Assembly (NCBI GenBank): GCA_003447595.1
Contig: DLYT01000003.1
Span: 40,205-58,370, forward strand
Direction: 5' to 3'
DNA: 18,166 nucleotides
Source of the DNA: Porphyromonadaceae bacterium
Lineage (GTDB): Bacteria > Bacteroidota > Bacteroidia > Bacteroidales > CAMTPD01
Part shown: piece by piece, positions 1-7,474 of the stretch
Numbering within the stretch: the stretch's first letter is position 1
How the letters are laid out: each line of letters starts with the position of its first letter
Notes under the pieces: generated by a model
Told to the model about the DNA's origin: nothing
What the model saw: the letters and a program-made list of their open reading frames with translations, nothing else
The model's database searches: none
Made by a program: the position numbers and the translations under genes

Positions 1-1161
1 AGAGTTGGCTTTAGCCAGCCTATGATAGATGGTGTAATGGATAAAATATCTGGAGCTCATAGCGAACTGGTCGTAAAAGTTTATGGAAATGATTTTCAAG
101 AAAACCGACGTATTGCAGAATCAATTATCGAGACACTTCGAAGTGTAGAAGGTGCTGTTGATTTAGATATAGATCAAGAACCACCCCTTCCTCAACTACA
201 AATCGTCATGAATCGTGATGCGATCGCCAGATATGCTTTAAACATCAGCGACGTGGCTGATTTAATTGAGGTTGCAATCGGAGGAAAGGCTATTGCTCAA
301 TTATATCAAAGCGATCGAATGTATGATATCACCTGTAAATACAAAGAAGACTATCGCGATACACCAGAGAAAATAGGGGCACTTATGCTTACCTCTTCTA
401 CTGGAGCGAAAATCCCTTTAAGCCAGGTTGCTGACATTAAATTAAGCACTGGTGAAAGTACAATCACTCGTGAAATGAATCGTCGCCATCTTACCGTAAA
501 GCTAAATATTCGCGGAAGAGATCTATCCTCATTTCTGGATGAAGCCCAAAAAGCGATTAACCAGAATGTACATTACGACACTAAAAACTTCTCTATCAAA
601 TGGGGAGGACAATTTGAAAACCAAAAACGAGCCTATTCGCATCTTGCAATAATTGTTCCGATAGCGTTGATGCTCATGTTTATTTTATTGTATGCGACAT
701 TCGGAAAGGTAAGACAAGCCGGACTGGTACTACTCATTGTTCCTCTTGCTTTATTTGGAGGAATGCTCGCGCTTAATGTTAGAGGAATGACCCTAAATGT
801 TTCTTCAGCTGTTGGTTTCATTGCCATGTTTGGACTCTCGATACAGAACGGAATTATTATGGTCTCGCATATTAATGGCTTACGCACACAAGGTTTACCC
901 TTACGCGACTCGGTCTTACTCGGGGCTAAACATCGCTTCCGCCCAATTTTAATGACATCTATAACAACAATTCTAGGTCTTCTTCCTGCGTCTCTAGCTA
1001 CCGGTATTGGTAGTGATGTACAAAGACCTCTGGCAACAGTAATTGTGTATGGATTAATGTTTGCCACATTAATTTCGATGTTTATTCTTCCTGCCGTATA
1101 TTTTTTATGGGAAAAGAAATATGATAAATGCTCTAATACAACAAACAATGAATCATTCTAA
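1..1161 (+). CDS. CusA/CzcA-type heavy-metal/multidrug RND efflux pump, C-terminal fragment
   Basis: Inner-membrane proton-driven RND transporter. It would pump metal ions or small toxic compounds through a periplasmic adaptor and an outer-membrane channel. The gene is cut by the window start: the frame is open from base 1, so the first ATG at 22 is internal. About 386 residues are visible, roughly the last third of a protein of about 1,030. They cover the second porter/docking part (fragment residues 1-210), then five hydrophobic helices near 214-234, 240-260, 267-291, 315-335 and 342-370, matching TM8-TM12. The sequence GIGSDVQRPLATVIVYGL before the last helix is characteristic of the HME (CusA/CzcA) branch. 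The metal-binding residues cannot be judged because the N-terminal half is missing, so substrate is unknown. The 3' end overlaps the TolC-family gene, indicating one operon; an adaptor gene probably lies upstream, outside the window. Confidence 0.9.
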   Translation, partial: RVGFSQPMIDGVMDKISGAHSELVVKVYGNDFQENRRIAESIIETLRSVEGAVDLDIDQEPPLPQLQIVMNRDAIARYALNISDVADLIEVAIGGKAIAQLYQSDRMYDITCKYKEDYRDTPEKIGALMLTSSTGAKIPLSQVADIKLSTGESTITREMNRRHLTVKLNIRGRDLSSFLDEAQKAINQNVHYDTKNFSIKWGGQFENQKRAYSHLAIIVPIALMLMFILLYATFGKVRQAGLVLLIVPLALFGGMLALNVRGMTLNVSSAVGFIAMFGLSIQNGIIMVSHINGLRTQGLPLRDSVLLGAKHRFRPILMTSITTILGLLPASLATGIGSDVQRPLATVIVYGLMFATLISMFILPAVYFLWEKKYDKCSNTTNNESF

Positions 1162-2401
1162 ATATTATCTACATATTCTATTACTCTCGCTATTTATCTG
1201 TGGAATAAATAGTAACGTTAGTGGGCAAGAAATTGCCCCACTAACGAAAGATTCTTTATTTTTTTATGAATACTTGGACCAAGTTACAACTAACAATCTC
1301 GAATTTCTGGCTGAGAAATGCAATATCAACATTGCTGAAGCCGAAGCTCTGAGAACACATATATCTCCAGATCCTAGCTTAGATCTTGAAGCCGAGAAAG
1401 AGAAATTTACTGTAGGCATTGGTTATTCTCTCGAGCTTGGTAATAAGCGCAATGCTCGTATCAATCTTGCCAACAGTAAAGTCGACATTCAAAAGCTAAT
1501 GTTAAGCTATTATTTTCAAGACTTACGTTCAGAAGCTGCCATGTTATTTTTAAATACAATTCTTCAACAAGATCTGCTTCAAATACAACTCGACTCATAT
1601 ACGTACATGCAAAAGTTATGTGAATCAGACAGTCTGCGATACTTAGCCGGAGAAATATCTGAAAATAATGTTCGACAAACCCGCCTTGAAACGGCAACCT
1701 TACGAAACGAAATCTATGAACAAGAAGCAGCCCTGATATCTGCACAAATTAAAATGAGTCAATTGAGAGGTGAACTGGATACAGAACGAATAACTCCAAT
1801 TGGAAAACTCGATATCTCATATAAGACAGAGAAGCTCAATGAACTCATTCAATATGGATATACTTATCGATCTGATCTCTTGATCGCTATTAAGAATAAA
1901 GAGGTAGCATTACATGAACTTAAACTCGCAAGAGCTGAACGTAAACCTGATATTGGAATCTCTATTGGCTTTGAAAGAGAATGGAGAAAATTTATTCCTA
2001 AAGGAGAAAGTCTAAAAGGTGGAATCTCCATCCCTCTTCCGTTTTCCAATATAAATAAAGGATCTATTAATGTGGCAAAGTCAAAAATAAGTCAAACTGA
2101 TTTGAATGAAAGAAGTGTACAGCTACAAATAGAAGCAGAAATAAAGCAGGCTTGGTATAATCTTGAGGCTCAATTAAAGAAAAAAGAACAGTTTAATACC
2201 GGCTTGTTGGTTGAAGCAAAAAATATTCTAGAAGGAATGGTTTATAAATATAAGCGAGGGGAAACCAATATACTTGATGTCTTAATTGCTCGGAGAACTT
2301 ATAATGAAATACAAATAGCTCATATTAAAACAAAGTATGAGTATATAACAGCATTGATTGATTTAGAACGCTCCTGTGGCATTTGGAATATTCAATTGTA
2401 G
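1148..2401 (+). CDS. TolC-family outer-membrane efflux channel (CusC/CzcC-like)
   Basis: Outer-membrane channel partner of the RND pump just upstream. The start at 1148 is preferred because it gives a clean signal peptide (MNHSKYYLHILLLSLFICG, cleavage near residue 26) and a 14-bp overlap with the pump gene. A start at 1121 would add nine residues before that signal and a 41-bp overlap. The protein is 417 residues, the usual length for the family. It is rich in alpha-helix and coiled-coil, with the two-repeat outer-membrane efflux protein pattern. The second repeat ends in YKRGETNILDVLIARRTYNE followed by a YITALIDLERSCG-type end, the hallmark of CzcC/CusC-like proteins. No lipobox cysteine is seen after the signal peptide, so it is probably not lipid-anchored. 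The translational overlap implies coupled expression with the pump. The substrate is not determined. Confidence 0.88.
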   Translation: MNHSKYYLHILLLSLFICGINSNVSGQEIAPLTKDSLFFYEYLDQVTTNNLEFLAEKCNINIAEAEALRTHISPDPSLDLEAEKEKFTVGIGYSLELGNKRNARINLANSKVDIQKLMLSYYFQDLRSEAAMLFLNTILQQDLLQIQLDSYTYMQKLCESDSLRYLAGEISENNVRQTRLETATLRNEIYEQEAALISAQIKMSQLRGELDTERITPIGKLDISYKTEKLNELIQYGYTYRSDLLIAIKNKEVALHELKLARAERKPDIGISIGFEREWRKFIPKGESLKGGISIPLPFSNINKGSINVAKSKISQTDLNERSVQLQIEAEIKQAWYNLEAQLKKKEQFNTGLLVEAKNILEGMVYKYKRGETNILDVLIARRTYNEIQIAHIKTKYEYITALIDLERSCGIWNIQL

Positions 2402-2490
2402 TTTAGATAAAAAGATCATTCTCTAAAACACGGATATAAGGAATAAAGGAACAAACGGAATCTTTAATTGTTTTGTTATTAAAAAAACGA

Positions 2491-2530
2491 GGCTTTCTTT
2501 TTAATAAAAACGAAAACAAGCCCTTTTTCT
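2491..2530 (+). terminator. Possible intrinsic terminator after the efflux operon
   Basis: ggctt at 2491-2495 pairs with aagcc at 2518-2522, with an inner ttttt/aaaaa pairing, followed by ctttttct at 2523-2530. The stem is short and interrupted, so this is a moderate call. It fits the end of the RND/TolC operon. Confidence 0.45.
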
Positions 2531-2543
2531 ATACAAATACACG

Positions 2544-2571
2544 TTTCTATACAAATTATTATGTAAGTTTG
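2544..2571 (+). promoter_or_regulatory. Putative Bacteroidota-type promoter of the amidase gene
   Basis: TAAGTTTG at 2564-2571 matches the Bacteroidota -7 consensus TAnnTTTG exactly. The -33 region is only a T-rich gtttc around 2543-2547, a weak match. The 13-bp sequence tttctatacaaat occurs at 2526-2538 and again at 2544-2556, 18 bp apart, the second copy covering the -33 region. The leader to the GTG start would be about 20 nt. Confidence 0.5.
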
Positions 2572-2597
2572 TCACAATTTAAATAGAGTACACACTT

Positions 2598-3743
2598 GTG
2601 AAAAGAGATTCTTTTAAATACCTCCGTCTTATCCTTATTAGTACCCTTTGCTTTATATCTTTTACAAGCAAAGCGGGAAACTTCGTTGTAGTTATTGACC
2701 CCGGTCACGGCGGCAAAGACCCTGGAGCACGAGGTACTTCAGCTTTAGAAAAAACAATCAATCTTGCTGTTTCTTTAAAACTTGGTGAATTAATCGAGTC
2801 AAATCATCGTGACGTCAAAGTTGTGTATACACGCAAAACGGATCGATTTATTGAGCTCGATGAGCGTGCTAATATTGCAAATCGAAATAAAGCGGATTTA
2901 TTTATTTCGATTCACACGAATGCACTAAAAAACAAAACCGTTAGCGGTACCGAAACATATACGCTTGGTCTAGGTGCGGGACGAACAGACGAAAATCTGG
3001 AAATCGCAATGCGCGAAAACTCGGCTATTCTTCTGGAGGATAATTACGAGCAAAAATATGAAGGATTCAATCCCAACTCATCAGAGTCGTATATCATCTT
3101 TGAGTTTATGCAAAACAAATTCATGGAACAAAGCATTGAATTTGCATCTCATATCCAAAAAGGATTTGCTCGTAAAAACCGGACTAATAGAGGTGTAAGA
3201 CAAGCTGGATTCCTTGTTTTACGTAAAACTACAATGCCAAGTGTATTGGTCGAATTAGGATACATCAGTAACCGAAGTGAAGAGCAATATTTAAGATCTA
3301 ATAGCGGCCAATCCGAATTAGCTCATGCGATTTATACAGCTTTTGACAAACATAAAAGGGAACATGATCGCAAGGCCGGATCTGCCCAAACGACAAACAG
3401 AAGTGATGCTCCCGACACGGCTCGATCTAATTTTGCCCGTTCAAACGGACAAACAAGTAGTCGCAACAATACGTCTACAAGCGTCGCACAATCTTCACGA
3501 ACAAGTAAAACTCGAGCTTCGAAAGCTAAAACTTATAAAGTACAAATCCTCACATCGAACAGAAAACTACCAAAAGGATCTTCAAGATTAAAAGGATATT
3601 CGAATGTAGACTATTATGTTGAAAAGAATATTTATAAATATACGTATGGCTCTACCGAAAGTTATAATGAGATTTTAAAACTCTGGAGAAAAGTTAGAAA
3701 AGACTTTAAAGACGCATTTATTATTACCTTTGATGCGGATTAA
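2598..3743 (+). CDS. N-acetylmuramoyl-L-alanine amidase (Amidase_3) with C-terminal SPOR-like domain
   Basis: Zinc-dependent periplasmic amidase that cleaves the lactyl-L-alanine bond between peptidoglycan glycan and stem peptide, as AmiC does at cell separation. It starts with GTG at 2598; no in-frame ATG fits better, and the signal peptide (about residues 1-26, LILISTLCFISFTSKAG) begins right after. The Amidase_3 domain spans about 29-250. VVIDPGHGG supplies zinc ligand H37, SALEK supplies E51, FISIHTNA supplies H106, and VLVELGYISN supplies catalytic E219, so all key residues are present. A serine/threonine/arginine-rich linker follows (about 255-310). The last 70 residues (KTYKVQILTS to the end) resemble the SPOR-like module found in Bacteroidales amidases, which would bind denuded glycan at the division site. 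The MCE gene follows after 75 bp, a common pairing in this phylum. Length, 381 residues, is normal. Confidence 0.93.
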   Translation: MKRDSFKYLRLILISTLCFISFTSKAGNFVVVIDPGHGGKDPGARGTSALEKTINLAVSLKLGELIESNHRDVKVVYTRKTDRFIELDERANIANRNKADLFISIHTNALKNKTVSGTETYTLGLGAGRTDENLEIAMRENSAILLEDNYEQKYEGFNPNSSESYIIFEFMQNKFMEQSIEFASHIQKGFARKNRTNRGVRQAGFLVLRKTTMPSVLVELGYISNRSEEQYLRSNSGQSELAHAIYTAFDKHKREHDRKAGSAQTTNRSDAPDTARSNFARSNGQTSSRNNTSTSVAQSSRTSKTRASKAKTYKVQILTSNRKLPKGSSRLKGYSNVDYYVEKNIYKYTYGSTESYNEILKLWRKVRKDFKDAFIITFDAD

Positions 3744-3777
3744 TCTCAATACAATAGATAAATCATCGGTATTGAGA
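3744..3777. repeat. 9-bp perfect inverted repeat between amidase and MCE genes
   Basis: tctcaatac (3744-3752) is perfectly complementary to gtattgaga (3769-3777), with a 16-nt loop. It begins directly after the amidase stop codon. No T-run follows, so it is not a standard intrinsic terminator. It could be an mRNA-stabilising or processing hairpin in an amidase-MCE transcript, or a binding site. Confidence 0.5.
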
Positions 3778-3818
3778 ATCTGGGATTATTAGAATATGTA
3801 AATAAACAAAATTAAAAT

Positions 3819-4703
3819 ATGAAGAACTTATTTTCCAAAGAGGCTAAAATAGGGGTGGTTACCATTATCAGTTTATGCCTGCTTTATTTTGGAATCAATT
3901 ATTTGAAAGGCTTGAATATTTTCAAATCAACCAACAACTACTTTGCACAATTTGACAACGTAATGGATGTTACCATATCAAGTCCTGTATATGTAGATGG
4001 TTTTAAAGTTGGTTTAGTAACGGCCTTATCCTATGAATATGAAACAAATGGTGAGATCAAAGTCGAAATGTCTCTAGATAAAGGCATGAAGATTAATAAG
4101 GACAGTTATGTTGAAATTACGCGCAGTTTCTTGGGCGGAGCTTCACTACACATCCACTTAAACCCTCATAATGATACATTCTACAATCCTGGTTCTACCA
4201 TCGAAGGCAGAATGGCTCAAGACATGATGAGCACTGTTGAAAAAGACCTTTTACCACAAGTAGAGCAAATGCTACCCAAAATAGACTCAATATTGATTGG
4301 TTTAAATGCAATTATCTATCATCCTGCTTTGACACAATCTCTTACCAACATGGAGAAAACTTCTGCAGAATTGGCTAAGTCTACACAGCAACTAAATAAA
4401 ATGCTTGCAAAAGATGTTCCTGTTATCATGGGTAATCTAAAAACAACAACAGACAACTTTGCTGTAATTAGCACAGAAATCAAGGATCTTGATTTAAATA
4501 AAACTGTTACATCAATCAATGAAACCTTGGCTAATCTACAAATGCTTACAGGTAAGTTGAATTCTACAGACAACTCATTGGGCTTATTACTAAACGACAA
4601 AAGCCTATATGACAACTTAAATCAAACGAGCGAGAATGCATCGAAATTGTTGTTGGATCTTCGTCAGAACCCAAAACGTTACGTTCATTTCTCAGTATTC
4701 TAA
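3819..4703 (+). CDS. MCE/MlaD-family lipid-transport protein
   Basis: Membrane-anchored MCE-domain protein. The family forms hexameric rings that carry phospholipids or other hydrophobic molecules between inner and outer membrane, usually with an ABC transporter (MlaEF-type). Residues 11-30 form one transmembrane anchor (IGVVTIISLCLLYFGINYL), followed by the MCE domain at about 40-117 with the family pattern PVYVDGFKVGLV and a later ITRSFLGGASLHIHL stretch. The rest (about 140-285) is helical and coiled-coil, with many heptad-like leucines, consistent with a stalk or barrel. The protein is 294 residues, a normal size. The start has a well-placed N-terminal anchor and no competing upstream ATG. 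No permease or ATPase gene is next to it, so its ABC partner would be encoded elsewhere. The upstream amidase may be co-transcribed. The lipid substrate is not known. Confidence 0.88.
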   Translation: MKNLFSKEAKIGVVTIISLCLLYFGINYLKGLNIFKSTNNYFAQFDNVMDVTISSPVYVDGFKVGLVTALSYEYETNGEIKVEMSLDKGMKINKDSYVEITRSFLGGASLHIHLNPHNDTFYNPGSTIEGRMAQDMMSTVEKDLLPQVEQMLPKIDSILIGLNAIIYHPALTQSLTNMEKTSAELAKSTQQLNKMLAKDVPVIMGNLKTTTDNFAVISTEIKDLDLNKTVTSINETLANLQMLTGKLNSTDNSLGLLLNDKSLYDNLNQTSENASKLLLDLRQNPKRYVHFSVF

Positions 4704-4986
4704 ACTTTACAATTCATACCATATATATCTATAATCATTCATATTATAGATATATATGGTGTTAATATGGTATGGTTAACTTTAATCTATCAGCAGCTTA
4801 AAAATAAATTTTGCAAATAAGGAACAAATGCTCTAAAACATCGACACCTTAAATCATTCATAATAAACTATCTACTAAGAAATGGAGTTACACTCCAAAT
4901 CCTATCTATTTTTTTATTCCGAAATTAATTGCAAACTTTGTAACTAAGAAGTAGTAGAAGTGTTTTATCGGTAAATTATTTTTCAA
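4704..4986. other. AT-rich 283-bp spacer upstream of dnaA
   Basis: No gene is visible here. Besides the 18-bp inverted repeat, it contains a small hairpin (tggagt, loop tac, actcca, 4883-4897) followed 11 nt later by a run of T at 4909-4915. A candidate dnaA promoter is AAACTTTG at 4933-4940, one mismatch from TAnnTTTG, about 46 nt before the start codon. I found no TTATCCACA-type DnaA box in it on either strand, so it is not a convincing origin despite its AT richness. Confidence 0.45.
4718..4760. repeat. Perfect 18-bp inverted repeat (hairpin) upstream of dnaA
   Basis: The arms at 4718-4735 and 4743-4760 are perfectly complementary over 18 bp around the 7-nt loop cattcat. The arms are AT-rich (accatatatatctataat on the left). 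It lies 15 nt after the MCE stop. A T-tract is missing, but the stem alone could stop transcription or stabilise the 3' end. The sequence cataccatat (4715-4724) can also pair over 10 bp with atatggtatg at 4765-4774, a competing partner just downstream. Confidence 0.7.
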
Positions 4987-6405
4987 ATGCAAGCGGATCA
5001 CACACACATGTGGCGATGCTGCCTTGCCGTCATCAAAGAAATGGTAACGGAAGCAGCATTTAATACGTGGTTTATGCCTATTGTTCCTCTTAAATATGAG
5101 GATCACAAATTCACAATACAAGTACCCAGTCAGTTTTTCTATGAGTACTTGGAAGATAAGTATGTAGATATCCTTCGCATGACTTTGCACAGAGTTATGG
5201 GACCAGGTACTATTTTAAACTATCGTATCCTTGTTGATAACAGTGCAAAACTCACAGTAGACTATCCAGCACAAGAGACAGCTCCTGCTCCTACTTCTAC
5301 AGCAAACACAACAGTAAAACCGATAAAAGAAGCTCCTGTAAACCAACAGAATCCATTTGTCAGAAGACCTGTTCCAGAGTTGGATCCACAGTTAAATCCC
5401 AAATATAATTTCCATAATTATTTCGAAGGATTTAGCAATAAACTTGCACGTACAGCCGGAGAAGCAGTTTCTCAAAATCCAGGTAAAACATCCTTTAATC
5501 CTCTTTTTATATTTGGTCCATCTGGGGTTGGCAAGACACACCTTTGTCATGCCATTGGAACACGTATCAAAGAGATCAATCCGGAAAAACGTGTTTTATA
5601 CGTATCTGCTCACTTATTCCGTGTTCAGTTTACTGATGCTGCGCGCAAAAACACGACAAATGACTTCATCAACTTCTACCAAAACATTGATGTTTTACTA
5701 ATGGATGATATCCAAGAATTGATTGGGATGGATAAAACCCAAAATACATTCTTCCATATCTTCAACCATTTACATCAACTAGGCAAACAACTTGTTCTAA
5801 CATCAGACAAGCCTCCGATTGATTTACAAGGGATGGAAGAACGCTTGATTACCCGTCTAAAATGGGGACTTACAGCAGAACTACAACGTCCCGATTACGA
5901 GTTGAGAAAAAAGATCTTAAATAATAAGATTTCTCATGACGGCTTAATTATCAATGATGATGTTTCGGAATTTATTGCCGAAAATGTAACAGAAAACGTT
6001 CGAGATCTCGAAGGTGTACTCGTTTCATTGATGGCTAATTCACTCATTCATAATAAAGAAATTGATTTATCATTAACAAAACGCGTTGTAAGCCAAGCAG
6101 TTCGTCTAGAAAAGAAGCAAATTAATATCGACTTGATTCAAAAAGTAGTTTGCGAATATTTCCAAATAGACACATCTATTCTTCAAACGGCCTCTCGTAA
6201 ACGAGAGATCGTACAAGCTCGCCAAATAACGATGTATTTAGCGAAAAAGCTTACAGACCTATCTTTCTCCCATATCGGTAAAGTTATCGGTAAAAAGAAT
6301 CATGCTACTGTTCTACACGCTTGTAAAACAGTTAAAGATCAAATCGAAACAAACAAGAGCTTCAAAGCTACCGTTGAAAAAATAGAAGGTATGCTAAAAG
6401 CATAA
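4987..6405 (+). CDS. dnaA: Chromosomal replication initiator protein DnaA
   Basis: AAA+ initiator that binds DnaA boxes at oriC, melts the origin and loads the replicative helicase. The protein is 472 residues, normal for Bacteroidales. Domain I (about 8-85) contains the typical AAFNTWFMPIVPLKYE start. A low-complexity linker rich in P, T and A (domain II) spans about 95-130. The AAA+ domain follows, with Walker A GPSGVGKT at 177-184, Walker B VLLMDD at 236-241, and the box VII motif ERLITRLKWG with putative arginine finger R290. Domain IV (about 380-472) carries the DNA-binding signature around KKNHATVLHACKTV (436-449). The ATG at 4987 is chosen because homologs have a few residues before the conserved tryptophan of domain I; an ATG at 5008 is possible but would remove them. 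The gene is monocistronic, with its own spacer and a strong terminator. dnaN does not follow, as is usual in this phylum. Confidence 0.98.
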   Translation: MQADHTHMWRCCLAVIKEMVTEAAFNTWFMPIVPLKYEDHKFTIQVPSQFFYEYLEDKYVDILRMTLHRVMGPGTILNYRILVDNSAKLTVDYPAQETAPAPTSTANTTVKPIKEAPVNQQNPFVRRPVPELDPQLNPKYNFHNYFEGFSNKLARTAGEAVSQNPGKTSFNPLFIFGPSGVGKTHLCHAIGTRIKEINPEKRVLYVSAHLFRVQFTDAARKNTTNDFINFYQNIDVLLMDDIQELIGMDKTQNTFFHIFNHLHQLGKQLVLTSDKPPIDLQGMEERLITRLKWGLTAELQRPDYELRKKILNNKISHDGLIINDDVSEFIAENVTENVRDLEGVLVSLMANSLIHNKEIDLSLTKRVVSQAVRLEKKQINIDLIQKVVCEYFQIDTSILQTASRKREIVQARQITMYLAKKLTDLSFSHIGKVIGKKNHATVLHACKTVKDQIETNKSFKATVEKIEGMLKA

Positions 6406-6417
6406 TAAGAATATATA

Positions 6418-6455
6418 AGGGCTTATGTGAACCACTTCACGATAAGCCCTTTTTC
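6418..6455. terminator. Intrinsic terminator after dnaA, shared with the convergent gene
   Basis: agggcttatgtgaa (6418-6431) pairs with ttcacgataagccct (6436-6450), leaving one bulged base and a 4-nt loop. It is followed by cttttt. It lies 12 nt after the dnaA stop and just before the stop of the convergent nitroreductase. The T-run favours the plus direction; the minus side has only a weak T/A tail. Confidence 0.9.
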
Positions 6456-6459
6456 ATTT

Positions 6460-7200
6460 TCAGAAATATCCTTGCTGCTTCAATACTTTTTCTAAAAGTT
6501 GAGAAACTCGCTCATTTGCCTCTCTTGTATATCTTACTTCTGAATATACTTGAGCTAATGTTGTTTTATTATTTTCAGCCACAAACCTAATATTTTCGTC
6601 AAGCTCCTCCTTCTCTTTATAAATGCGATCGATATCGGCAACCGAATAGTCTGTATAAACCTCATCATGCATAATCGCATCGATAGAAAGACGATCCGGC
6701 TGTTGTGGCACAACCTCTGGATAGCCTAATGTAATCGTTGCTAAAGGAACGACCAAACGTGGCAGTTTTAATAATTCAATTATCTTATCAACAGTATAGG
6801 TCGTTGTCCCAATATAGCAAATCCCCATATCTCTTGATTCTGCAGCCATACATAATGTCTGAGCAAACAGTAGCGCATCCATTGCTGCGACAAGAAAAGA
6901 ATGAAAATTAGAACATCCCGGATCCGCATTACGCTGTTCACACCAATGTGCAAAACGATTATAATCGGCACATATTGTAAGAACAACCGGAGCAGCTTTT
7001 ATCATCGGCTGATTAAAATGTAAGGGAGACAAGGCATTTTTTCCCTCTTCACTTCGCGTTACAACCACGCTATAAAGCTGCATATTTCCAGTAGTAGAAC
7101 AACGAGAAGCATCGGAAATAAGCTCTCTTAATAATTCGTCCGAAACCGCTTTATTACTATATTTACGGATCGATCTTCTTGTTTGAAATATACTATCCAT
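6460..7200 (-). CDS. Nitroreductase-family flavoprotein (NfsA/FRP-like NADPH oxidoreductase)
   Basis: FMN-dependent oxidoreductase of the nitroreductase superfamily, likely a cytosolic NAD(P)H enzyme that reduces nitro compounds, quinones or flavins. The physiological substrate is unknown. It has the FMN phosphate-binding start TRRSIRKYSNK (residues 7-17), a conserved SRCSTTGNMQLYSVVVT segment (32-48), MDALLFAQTLCMAAES in the dimer-forming helix (107-122), and MGICYIGTT followed by LPRLVVPLATITLGYPE (146-162), which contains the usual VP-x-GYP type ending. The C-terminal extension (about 180-246) fits the NfsA/FRP group rather than the shorter NfsB group. It is transcribed away from nrdJ. A TATATTTG element lies close upstream on the minus strand, giving a short leader. 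Length of 246 residues is typical. Confidence 0.88.
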   Translation of the reverse strand: MDSIFQTRRSIRKYSNKAVSDELLRELISDASRCSTTGNMQLYSVVVTRSEEGKNALSPLHFNQPMIKAAPVVLTICADYNRFAHWCEQRNADPGCSNFHSFLVAAMDALLFAQTLCMAAESRDMGICYIGTTTYTVDKIIELLKLPRLVVPLATITLGYPEVVPQQPDRLSIDAIMHDEVYTDYSVADIDRIYKEKEELDENIRFVAENNKTTLAQVYSEVRYTREANERVSQLLEKVLKQQGYF

Positions 7201-7215
7201 AGCTTATATTTTTGG

Positions 7216-7223
7216 CAAATATA
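7216..7223 (-). promoter_or_regulatory. Putative -7 promoter element of the nitroreductase gene
   Basis: Read on the minus strand this is TATATTTG, an exact TAnnTTTG match, with a possible -33 ATTG at 7245-7248 (21-bp gap). It is only 16 nt from the start codon, so the leader would be about 10 nt. Confidence 0.5.
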
Positions 7224-7266
7224 AAAATAAAAACTAAACACCATCAATATAGCACAGTTTTCTTTT

Positions 7267-7349
7267 TGGAAAACTTTTCAACACCCGCGAAAACATCAAA
7301 ACGCAAATAATCAACACATTAAACACATTTACTGGAAAACTTTTCAACA
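7267..7349. repeat. Three phased TCAACA repeats between nitroreductase and nrdJ
   Basis: TGGAAAACTTTTCAACA occurs identically at 7267-7283 and 7333-7349. A third, partial copy (TAATCAACA, 7308-7316) lies exactly midway, so the 9-mers TnnTCAACA start at 7275, 7308 and 7341, each 33 bp apart, about three helical turns. The core GAAAACTTTTC is an 11-bp palindrome around a central C. The last copy sits at the -33 region of the likely nrdJ promoter. This may be a repressor operator for nrdJ or a group of divergent DnaA boxes (TTTTCAACA differs from TTATCCACA at two positions). No function is proven. Confidence 0.6.
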
Positions 7350-7369
7350 AAAGGGATTTTTTAATGTTA

Positions 7370-7377
7370 TATATTTG
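7370..7377 (+). promoter_or_regulatory. Putative -7 promoter element of nrdJ
   Basis: TATATTTG matches the TAnnTTTG consensus exactly, about 97 nt before the nrdJ start. No clear TTTG -33 box is present; the third phased repeat covers that position. The leader of about 90 nt contains no cobalamin-riboswitch-like core that I can recognise. Confidence 0.5.
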
Positions 7378-7474
7378 GCAAGAATCTAAAGTCTTTCTAA
7401 ACTTGCACTACCAAAAACAACATCTCTACTTCGAACCTTTTTATTAGTAATTTGAACCATAATAATTTCAAATC

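Noticed and set aside
633..1148. 171-codon open frame antisense to the RND pump gene
   Set aside because: It lies wholly inside a clear transporter coding region on the other strand, its translation shows no known family, and antisense open frames are expected there.
4704..4986. Replication origin directly upstream of dnaA
   Set aside because: AT-rich with a strong hairpin, but I found no DnaA-box-like cluster on either strand. The phased repeats at 7267-7349 are a better candidate, also unproven.
7378..7474. Cobalamin riboswitch in the leader of the B12-dependent reductase
   Set aside because: The leader is only about 90 nt and lacks a recognisable B12-box core; cobalamin riboswitches are about 200 nt.
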